From JACOTK01 sp038256565 (GTDB lineage: Bacteria; Actinomycetota; Acidimicrobiia; Acidimicrobiales; CADCSY01): a stretch of 9,207 bases of DNA. The notes below the pieces were generated by a model that was given only the letters and a program-made list of their open reading frames with translations, ran no database searches and was not told the DNA's origin. Below are positions 1 through 5,701 of this stretch, in pieces (within the stretch, counting starts at the first letter, position 1; each line of letters starts with the position of its first letter). The DNA lies in the NCBI GenBank assembly GCA_038256565.1, contig JBBSKG010000098.1:1-9207 (forward strand). Direction: 5' to 3'. The position numbers and the translations under genes were made by a program.

Positions 1-788
1 AAATGCGCAGTAGCGCGCGATGCGGTACTCACGACCGTGGTGTCGTCACGAAGCTTTTCAAGAGCGCTTATAAGACCGGGCGGGTAACGAGTAAGGGCAA
101 CGCCTGAAACATCAGCAAGTGCTTCTCGTCGACGGCTAATAGAAAGATGCATGATCTTCGCAATCAGTGGAGCAACGATCAAGAGCAAGAGGCCCAAGAG
201 CATCAAGGGGCCACTACCCCCGCCATTGTTATCGGAATCTCTCCGGCGTCCACCGCCGAACCACATCATCCGTATCGAGAAATCAGCCAGCAGCGTCACT
301 GCCCCGACCATGGTGACCGCCAAGGTCGATACCAAGATGTCGTAGTTCTTGATATGGCTCAGTTCATGGGCCAAAACGCCTTCGAGTTCGACTCGGTTCA
401 TTTTTGCCATCAGGCCAGTTGTCACCGCAATAGCGGCATTCTTCGGGTTTCTTCCAGTCGCAAACGCATTGGGGGCGTCGTCTTGAACAACATAAACACG
501 AGGTTTGGGTAAACCCCCCGCAATGCACAAGCCCTCTACAAGGTTATGCAGCCGGGCATGTTCAATCGGGTCTGCAGGCTTGGCCCTACTCATGGCCAGA
601 GCGATCGTGTCGCTTTTCCAATATGACCCGAACGTAAGCAGTCCGGTAAAAACAACGGCAATGATCAGGCCAGGGGTGCCGACACCTAGCAGCTGGTCCA
701 CAGCCCATCCCACACCCAAAAGAAGCAGGACAAAACTGGTAATTAGCAACACCGAACGGCGTTTGTTAGAAGAAATCTGTTCGTACAG
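1..788 (-). CDS. htpX: HtpX-type membrane zinc metalloprotease (M48), 3' end outside window
   Basis: Membrane-embedded M48B peptidase that degrades misfolded membrane proteins at the cytoplasmic face. I translated 262 codons on the minus strand. Two hydrophobic segments lie at about residues 13-26 and 34-52, and the zinc motif HELSH is at 141-145. Two more hydrophobic segments follow at about 151-168 and 193-213. The third zinc ligand is probably E222, in RREALAD, followed by the family-typical LTRYPPGL. Against the usual ~285-295 residues, about 25-30 C-terminal residues run off the window. The start is a problem: the frame opens after a TAG at 821-819 and has no ATG, GTG or TTG before the conserved YEQISSNKRR stretch. 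I placed the start at CTG (788-786), directly before YEQI. The first ordinary in-frame start is a GTG 12 codons later, which would remove this conserved segment. The gene lies 50 bp downstream of lemA on the same strand and is probably co-transcribed. Family identity is secure; the start is not. Confidence 0.9.
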   Translation of the reverse strand, partial: MYEQISSNKRRSVLLITSFVLLLLGVGWAVDQLLGVGTPGLIIAVVFTGLLTFGSYWKSDTIALAMSRAKPADPIEHARLHNLVEGLCIAGGLPKPRVYVVQDDAPNAFATGRNPKNAAIAVTTGLMAKMNRVELEGVLAHELSHIKNYDILVSTLAVTMVGAVTLLADFSIRMMWFGGGRRRDSDNNGGGSGPLMLLGLLLLIVAPLIAKIMHLSISRRREALADVSGVALTRYPPGLISALEKLRDDTTVVSTASRATAH

Positions 789-838
789 CGTGGACTCTGT
801 TTCGGAGAGGTATAGAAACTAAACAAATCTACAAGTGA

Positions 839-1387
839 TTAAAACTGAACTTGTACTGGTCCCCTAGTGGCGTCATCGGCCTCAAAGAACTCTCGGGCAT
901 TGAATCCGAAAACCGATGCAAAGAGCATGGCCGGGAAAGATTGAATCTTGGTGTTGTAACGCAAGACTGCATCGTTGAAGAACTGTCGTGCATAAGCAAT
1001 GCGGCCTTCCGTGGCAGTCAGTTCTTCTTGAAGATGGAGGAAGTTCTCGTTTGCCTTCAACTCGGGGTAGGCCTCGGAAACAGCAAATAGAGACTTAAGT
1101 GCAGAAGTCATCATATTGTCGGCCTGAGCCTGTTCGCCAGTTGTCGTGGCACTCATGGCGGCGTTGCGAGCCTTAGTTACCGCCTCAAAGGTCTCACTTT
1201 CATGAGCTGCGTAACCCTTTACCGTCTCAACCAGGTTGGGTATGAGGTCGTAACGGCGATGCAATTGAACGTCAATCTGTGACCAGCCGTTATCTACATT
1301 ATTACGGGCCTTTACCATACCGTTATAAATAACGACCGCCCCAAGCAGTAATACGACACCAACCGCTATGACTACAAGAATGTTCAT
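839..1387 (-). CDS. lemA: LemA family protein
   Basis: A 182-residue LemA-family membrane protein. One N-terminal hydrophobic span covers about residues 3-22, with little ahead of it, so the bulk is probably extracytoplasmic. The helical LemA core follows: WSQIDVQLHRRYDLIPNLV at 35-53, then VKGYAAHE. The second conserved block starts at YPELKANENF (107-116) and ends with IQSFPAMLFASVFGF at 148-162. Length is typical. The biochemical role of LemA is not established. LemA genes are often found beside M48 proteases, as here with htpX 50 bp downstream, and a shared role in envelope protein quality control is inference. The ATG at 1387 is preceded by AAAGG too close to serve as a normal ribosome site. 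A better-spaced GGGGGAG lies 12 nt upstream, partly inside a short hairpin. The gene follows pimA by 39 bp. Confidence 0.93.
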   Translation of the reverse strand: MNILVVIAVGVVLLLGAVVIYNGMVKARNNVDNGWSQIDVQLHRRYDLIPNLVETVKGYAAHESETFEAVTKARNAAMSATTTGEQAQADNMMTSALKSLFAVSEAYPELKANENFLHLQEELTATEGRIAYARQFFNDAVLRYNTKIQSFPAMLFASVFGFNAREFFEADDATRGPVQVQF

Positions 1388-1399
1388 ACCTTTACTCTA

Positions 1400-1415
1400 C
1401 TCCCCCACATGGGGA
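1400..1415 (-). promoter_or_regulatory. Possible lemA ribosome binding site inside a small hairpin
   Basis: On the minus strand a GGGGGAG run (1406-1400) lies 12 nt upstream of the lemA ATG. Its G-run pairs with CCCC at 1414-1411 in a 5 bp stem (1401-1405 with 1411-1415, 5 nt loop). This could limit lemA initiation until ribosomes leave pimA. The stem is short and may be chance. Confidence 0.25.
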
Positions 1416-1426
1416 CTATCTGGTCA

Positions 1427-2500
1427 TCAGCCTCCAAGAACTTGCGTGTATAGATCGGTGTAAACGTTGGCCAATTTGCTCATCGAAAATTCCGCCACAC
1501 GTTGTTGGCCCCCCGCCACTAGCTTCTCTGCCTGGTCTGAGTGGTCGAGCACGTCACGAAGCGCCACACCGAGAGCCTTGGAATCTCCAGGCGCAACAAG
1601 GAGACCCTCTTGGCCCGGCCGGGCAACTCGACGGTAACCAGGTAAATCACTCGCCACTATGGGAATACCTGCCGCCATTGCCTCCAAAAGAACTACCCCA
1701 AACGATTCACCGTGAAGCGATGGAGCACAAAACACATCCGCCCCGCGAAGACGCTTGGCCAACTCATCGTCTTCTATGCGACCAAGCCACTCAATGCGGC
1801 ATTCGCCTTTATATCGATCACGAAGCTGGCCAGTCTCAGGACCTTCACCCGCAACCCACAATCGAACATCAGACGGAAGAAGCTCCACGGCTTCCAATAA
1901 AACAGCCAGGCCCTTACGTTCCTCATGACGTCCAATAAACAAAATGGTCGGTGTGTCGCTTGGCCAGGGTGGTGCAGATGCGAATCGTTCAACTTCAATT
2001 CCGTTGAAAACCATTTCGTAAGCGCCGCCGAGATTGCTTTCAGCCAACATGCGCGCATCGTCAGAAACTGCGCACCTCGCGTCGAGGCGTTCCGCTGCCC
2101 ATCTCAAGACGGGGGCTGCCCATCTATAAGCAGTGTTGGCTCCAGCCGCATGGAAGGTACCAACAAGGGGTCCGCTCTTCATTAAGACTGAAGTCAGGCA
2201 GGGCCCAGGAACGAGCGGCTCATGAAGGTGGATGACGTCAAAGCACTCATCACGCAAGGCCCGAATGGTTCTAACGGCACAAGGCAGATCAGGTGCAATG
2301 GGGGCAATCGAGCCATTTGTGGCTAACGGAACTGACTTGCCAAGTGGCGTTACCCCCGCATCGGGCGGGGGGCCGTCACATGGCCCAAGCACCCGTACCT
2401 CATGACCCTGTGCCCGCAACGCCCGAGCCAAACCCAACACCTGGCCCTGCACTCCACCTGGGAGAGTCAAGCTATAGGGACAGACGAGACCAATGCGCAC
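1427..2500 (-). CDS. pimA: Phosphatidylinositol alpha-mannosyltransferase PimA (GT4)
   Basis: Transfers mannose from GDP-mannose to the inositol 2-OH of phosphatidylinositol on the inner membrane face, giving PIM1. The protein is 357 residues with GT-B fold. The N-terminus MRIGLVCPYSLTLPGGVQ matches mycobacterial PimA closely, including the GG loop at residues 15-16. HEP is at 93-95, and TFH with the catalytic-site His at 117. The linker motif CAVSD is at 143-147. The donor-phosphate contacts are GRHEERKG with R191 and K196, and the nucleotide-sugar motif GESFG has E265. These parallel M. smegmatis H118, R196, K202 and E274. The start is a GTG at 2500 with no strong ribosome site. In M. tuberculosis pimA directly follows patA. 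Here the HD-GYP gene separates them, so pimA, lemA and htpX probably need their own promoter in 2501-2736. I could not identify a convincing one. Confidence 0.93.
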   Translation of the reverse strand: MRIGLVCPYSLTLPGGVQGQVLGLARALRAQGHEVRVLGPCDGPPPDAGVTPLGKSVPLATNGSIAPIAPDLPCAVRTIRALRDECFDVIHLHEPLVPGPCLTSVLMKSGPLVGTFHAAGANTAYRWAAPVLRWAAERLDARCAVSDDARMLAESNLGGAYEMVFNGIEVERFASAPPWPSDTPTILFIGRHEERKGLAVLLEAVELLPSDVRLWVAGEGPETGQLRDRYKGECRIEWLGRIEDDELAKRLRGADVFCAPSLHGESFGVVLLEAMAAGIPIVASDLPGYRRVARPGQEGLLVAPGDSKALGVALRDVLDHSDQAEKLVAGGQQRVAEFSMSKLANVYTDLYTQVLGG

Positions 2501-2614
2501 CCCGAGATCGTAGGGGAATTGCCATCACCAACCCCTTATCGGCGGACGCTCTTATTGTGAGGGCAGACCGAGCCGTTGACGAACTTCGGGTCGTCTAAGC
2601 GGCGGAACCTTTAT

Positions 2615-2631
2615 CAGTGGCACCACCACTG
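2615..2631. repeat. Perfect 6 bp inverted repeat, pimA/HD-GYP intergenic
   Basis: CAGTGG and CCACTG flank a 5 nt CACCA spacer, a perfect dyad in the divergent intergenic region about 115 bp upstream of pimA. It could be an operator or a hairpin in the pimA leader. No T-tract follows on either strand, so it is not a canonical terminator. Confidence 0.35.
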
Positions 2632-2682
2632 CCTTTAACCCAACAAACATGTCGAGGACATCCAGGCGGCTAATTTCTCCTG

Positions 2683-2712
2683 TCCACGTGTGAGAAATCA
2701 CTCAAGCGTGGA
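2683..2712. promoter_or_regulatory. Candidate operator dyad upstream of the HD-GYP gene
   Basis: An inverted repeat with 12 bp arms, TCCACGTGTGAG and CTCAAGCGTGGA, around a 6 nt AAATCA centre. Ten of twelve positions pair, and the two mismatches are symmetric. The right edge is 24 bp before the ATG at 2737. A direct repeat of GAAATCA (2694-2700 and 2711-2717) overlaps it. If the HD-GYP mRNA is leaderless, the dyad would cover the -35 region, a typical operator position. No T-run follows, so termination is less likely. The function is inferred. Confidence 0.4.
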
Positions 2713-2736
2713 AATCAGACTGCCGATTAGTTGCAT

Positions 2737-4479
2737 ATGACTGCCAAAGGTTTGGAACGCGAAGCCGGGTCATGGCGGGCCCGTCCCTGGACGGCCCGTG
2801 CGATTCGTGGGATAGTCCTCGTAGGCCCGATCGCTGTGGCGGCGAGCGCAGCTGTTGTTGTGAGTCGCGTACTGCCCGCGCCGGGATCGCTGACCCTGAC
2901 GATCGTCCATGTGCTTGGGATCGTGGCCGTGTCAACGGGGGTGATCTGGGCGGCTGATCGGTTGGCTCGTCGACTGTTGCCGCTCGCTGTGCTGATGCAG
3001 CTCTCACTTCTCTTTCCCGACCAGGCCCCTTCCCGCCTCAAGGCAGCACTGAAGGGTGGCAGCAGCCGTCGACTCGAGCGCCTGGTGGACGAGGCGCGAG
3101 CCAACGGACTTGCGGACGATCCCGGAACCGCTGCTCGCCAGGTCATCGAACTGATCGGCGCCCTCGGTGATCACGATCGTCGCACCCGGGGACATTCGGA
3201 GCGCGTCCGCCTGTATGCCGAGCTGATTGGTGAGGAGCTCAACCTTCCCGAGAAGGATCGTCAGAAGCTGCAATGGGGCGCGTTGCTCCACGACCTTGGC
3301 AAACTCATGGTGCCGCCGGAGATCCTGAACAAGCCGGGCAAGCCCGACGCCGAGGAATGGGCTGTCATCCAGGGACACCCGGCGGCAGGCATGAAGCTGA
3401 TCGAGCCACTGAGAGCATTCCTGGGTGAGTGGGTCGACGCCATCGGAGGCCATCACGAGAAGTGGGACGGCAGCGGCTACCCACGTCAATTGAAGGGCGA
3501 CCAGATCCCTCGCTCTGCAGCCATCGTAGCGGTCGCCGATTCCTATGAGGTCATGGTTGCCGTTCGATCGTACAAGAAGGCCATGTCGCCGGAGGCCGCC
3601 CGAGCCGAGCTCTCCCGTTGCGCTGGCGTCCATTTCTCGCCCGAGGTTGTTCGGGCGTTCGTCTCGATCTCGATCGGCCGTCTGCGGCTGATCGCCGGTC
3701 CATTGGCAGCGCTGGCTCAGGTGCCCTTCATCGGACCGGCCATGCAGATTCCATCGGCTGTCGCGGCGCTGCCTGCCATGATGAGCTCCGCTGCGATCCC
3801 GGTCGCCGCCGCTGCGCTGTTGGCCGTGGCCGGGCTAACCGATCCCTCGCCGCCCAATCCATCTTCCAAGGCACCCGTGGCATTACAGACGGCATCGACA
3901 GGCGAAGCCGTTCCGATGGAAACCAGTGGGTCGAACATGAAGATGCCCACACGGGAGGAGCCTTCTCTGGCAAAACAGGATTCACCACGAGTCGACGGAG
4001 CGGAGGAGTTGCCCACGACCGGAACGACCACGAAAGACGATCAAGCTACTGCAACCACGCAGCCCGGGACCGATCCGTCGCCCGGTCCGTCGACGACCGT
4101 CACCACAATGACACCCACCACCGCCCCACTCCTGAACGTCGTTCCGATCCTCCCCATCCTCCTGCCGGACGAACGCCTAAGCATTCAGGTTGCGGACAAC
4201 ACACTGCGACTGGATCCACGATCACTCGACGGCTCGAGTTTCCCCGCTGGCTCGAAGATCTACATCTTTGCGACCACTACGGGCACCGATGTTGACTATG
4301 GGTATCCGGGCGGGAGCAGGCACGCCGAGGTGTCTCCCTACGACATGATGGGCACGAATCTGCTTCTTGTCCCAAAGGCCTACGTCGTTCCCAAGGTCAA
4401 GGGGACGTACGCTATCACCGCGACGGTCAGCGGGAACGGTCCCTCCGGAACCGTGGTGGCAACCTTCACGGTCACCTAG
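2737..4479 (+). CDS. Membrane-anchored HD-GYP domain protein, putative c-di-GMP phosphodiesterase
   Basis: 580 residues from the ATG at 2737; an in-frame TTG at 2731 would add two residues. Neither start has a visible Shine-Dalgarno site, so the mRNA may be leaderless. Domains in order: two hydrophobic spans (about 24-45 and 52-73) with Arg-rich flanks; the HD-GYP domain (about 134-310); a hydrophobic Ala-rich stretch (about 317-366) with at least one span; a Pro/Thr/Ser-rich linker (about 368-465); and a C-terminal beta-rich domain (about 478-580), possibly Ig-like. HD-GYP residues are present: H153 (GHSERV), H185-D186 (HDLGK), H214, H239-H240, the GYP at 247-249 (DGSGYP) and D268. The usual segment after that Asp (DALTSDRPYR) reads SYEVMVAVRSYKK. 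Family members hydrolyse c-di-GMP to GMP, or act as degenerate signalling domains. There is no receiver domain, so the C-terminal part may be the sensor. The gene is GC-richer than its neighbours and in opposite orientation, suggesting acquisition. Confidence 0.88.
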   Translation: MTAKGLEREAGSWRARPWTARAIRGIVLVGPIAVAASAAVVVSRVLPAPGSLTLTIVHVLGIVAVSTGVIWAADRLARRLLPLAVLMQLSLLFPDQAPSRLKAALKGGSSRRLERLVDEARANGLADDPGTAARQVIELIGALGDHDRRTRGHSERVRLYAELIGEELNLPEKDRQKLQWGALLHDLGKLMVPPEILNKPGKPDAEEWAVIQGHPAAGMKLIEPLRAFLGEWVDAIGGHHEKWDGSGYPRQLKGDQIPRSAAIVAVADSYEVMVAVRSYKKAMSPEAARAELSRCAGVHFSPEVVRAFVSISIGRLRLIAGPLAALAQVPFIGPAMQIPSAVAALPAMMSSAAIPVAAAALLAVAGLTDPSPPNPSSKAPVALQTASTGEAVPMETSGSNMKMPTREEPSLAKQDSPRVDGAEELPTTGTTTKDDQATATTQPGTDPSPGPSTTVTTMTPTTAPLLNVVPILPILLPDERLSIQVADNTLRLDPRSLDGSSFPAGSKIYIFATTTGTDVDYGYPGGSRHAEVSPYDMMGTNLLLVPKAYVVPKVKGTYAITATVSGNGPSGTVVATFTVT

Positions 4480-4535
4480 ATGATCAGTTCCAAGGGGCGT
4501 TCACCAACCCTAAGAGCCAGCCGGTTAGAACCAGT

Positions 4536-4619
4536 GACAAAACTGCTTGAGCGGCGCTTACATGTTTAACCTTTGTGGTGTAATCACTTTCGACCAACGG
4601 CGGCGCAAGTAGTTTTGTC
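4536..4619. repeat. Long inverted repeat downstream of the HD-GYP gene
   Basis: GACAAAACTGCTTG (4536-4549) pairs with CAAGTAGTTTTGTC (4606-4619): 14 consecutive pairs including one G-U. Partial pairing continues inward (GC-rich 4551-4555 with 4600-4604) and outward (around 4527-4534 with 4621-4628). The loop is about 44-56 nt. It lies between convergent genes and could be a structured 3' UTR, a non-canonical two-way terminator or an element remnant. Confidence 0.5.
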
Positions 4620-4630
4620 TCGGGTCCTTA

Positions 4631-4655
4631 GAGCCCCAGCAGATAGGTGGGGCTC
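4631..4655. terminator. Putative bidirectional hairpin terminator without U-tract
   Basis: GAGCCCC (4631-4637) and GGGGCTC (4649-4655) form a perfect 7 bp GC-rich stem with an 11 nt loop, between the convergent HD-GYP and patA 3' ends. No T-run follows on either strand. GC-rich hairpins lacking U-tracts have been proposed as terminators in actinobacteria, so this call rests on position and structure only. Confidence 0.45.
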
Positions 4656-4672
4656 CATCAGATACAGGTCCT

Positions 4673-4699
4673 GTTTTGTCAGGCGAAGACTGGCAAAAC
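4673..4699. terminator. Second hairpin near the patA 3' end, possible terminator
   Basis: GTTTTGTCAG (4673-4682) pairs with CTGGCAAAAC (4690-4699): 10 bp including one T-G pair, with a 7 nt loop. It lies 44-70 nt beyond the patA stop on the patA transcript. The stem reuses the GTTTTGTC sequence of the larger inverted repeat at 4536-4619. No T-run follows on the minus strand, so termination is uncertain. Confidence 0.45.
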
Positions 4700-4742
4700 G
4701 AATCGTTCTACACGCACAAGGTGAACCTATCCACTGAGCCTC

Positions 4743-5642
4743 TTAGTCTCGGTAGCCGGGGTCTGATGGCCAATTCGGCTGGAAGAGGTGCCACTGTTCG
4801 GGAGCGGCACGAATGAGTAATTCCAGCTCATTTGCCAAAGTCTGCGTATGGCGCTTGATGTCATTACGCAATGAGTCAGAGCGCTCAAGATTTAGGGGTG
4901 GGCGAATCACACCGTGATGTCCACCTCCAGGTGTGAAATAGATCGTTGTCGGCAACACTGGGGCACCCGTTCGAAGAGCGAGGGTTATGGGCCCGGCTGG
5001 CAAGGTGGTCTGTTCGCCAAAGAACGAAACCTCAATGCCATCTCGAGTCAGATCACGATCGCTTAGCAACGAGACGATTCCACCAGCTCGCAACGTTTTC
5101 AAAACGGTCATTCCTGAAGCGGGGCCCAAAGGAACCACTGTGAGATCGAGGTTGTTGCGTAACCCTGTAAACCATTCAAACAATTCAGGTGGCTCGACTG
5201 GTTCAACAACCACCTTCATTGGGTAACCATGAGTAGCTAGCCATGCACCGCCATAATCCCAGCCACCCAGGTGCGGCAAACAGAGAATGACGCCCTTGCC
5301 TTGCGCCAACGCTGCTTCAAGATTTCCCACCCCTTCATAAGACAAGGTTGCGTCAAGATCAGCAGGAGAATTATCAGGCAATCGAAATGATTCGACCCAG
5401 TAGCGAGCGTAAGAGACGTATGCCTCACGAACGCTGCGTTGCAGGCTGACCTCGTCGAGCTTGTGGCCATGTGCCCGTTGCAGATGTCGCTCGATCATGT
5501 CTCGCCGAGAGCCAGGCTCACCTGAACGCCTAGCCATCAACGCCGCAATACCTTGAGCCAAACCAAGCACAACTCTTTCAGGCAAAAAACGAGCAATGGC
5601 CGACCCACACCGATAGGCGTAATAGGGGGACAATGCCTTCAA
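4743..5642 (-). CDS. patA: Phosphatidylinositol mannoside acyltransferase PatA
   Basis: Acylates the 6-OH of the first mannose of PIM1/PIM2 using acyl-CoA at the inner membrane face; LpxL/HtrB-like superfamily. The protein is 299 residues, typical for the family. The catalytic HX4D motif is LPHLGGWD with H124 and D129. The next conserved block is DRDLTRDGIEVSFFGE (195-210), in which E204 lies in the GVEV context of catalytic E200 of mycobacterial PatA. LPAGPITLALRTGAPVLPT follows at about 214-232. The C-terminal APEQWHLFQPNW matches the HPADWHMLQPQW of M. tuberculosis PatA. The start is a TTG at 5642, chosen because the frame has no ATG or GTG between the upstream in-frame stop and this point; a second TTG lies three codons downstream. 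No strong ribosome site is visible. The gene follows pgsA by 59 bp. Confidence 0.92.
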   Translation of the reverse strand: MKALSPYYAYRCGSAIARFLPERVVLGLAQGIAALMARRSGEPGSRRDMIERHLQRAHGHKLDEVSLQRSVREAYVSYARYWVESFRLPDNSPADLDATLSYEGVGNLEAALAQGKGVILCLPHLGGWDYGGAWLATHGYPMKVVVEPVEPPELFEWFTGLRNNLDLTVVPLGPASGMTVLKTLRAGGIVSLLSDRDLTRDGIEVSFFGEQTTLPAGPITLALRTGAPVLPTTIYFTPGGGHHGVIRPPLNLERSDSLRNDIKRHTQTLANELELLIRAAPEQWHLFQPNWPSDPGYRD

Positions 5643-5701
5643 AGATACGATCCCGCTGGACCGCTCGGCATTCGCCTGTTCGTCTTTTCTGGAGTGGGTG
5701 C

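Noticed and set aside
147..512. 121-residue plus-strand open frame
   Set aside because: Antisense to htpX, whose zinc motif and membrane spans lie on the minus strand; the plus-strand product has no recognisable domain.
2501..2736. Promoter for pimA in the divergent intergenic region
   Set aside because: AT-rich hexamers on the minus strand (GATAAA, CAATAA) lack a matching -35 at 16-18 bp, so I could not support a specific call.
3004..3633. 209-residue minus-strand open frame opposite the HD-GYP domain
   Set aside because: A shadow of the HD-GYP coding strand; it has no independent motif or plausible start context.
3618..4295. 225-residue plus-strand open frame inside the HD-GYP gene
   Set aside because: An alternate frame of a GC-rich gene; the product is low-complexity Arg/His/Ser-rich with no motif.
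2645..4567. ACATGTTT in inverted orientation at 2645-2652 and 4560-4567, as possible terminal repeats of the inserted gene
   Set aside because: Only 8 bp, itself partly palindromic (ACATGT), and the flanking sequence does not align well; chance is the simpler explanation.
4521..4699. tRNA or integron attC site in the hairpin-rich convergent region
   Set aside because: No cloverleaf with T-loop or anticodon arm can be built, and GTTTTGTC does not fit the attC core GTTRRRY.
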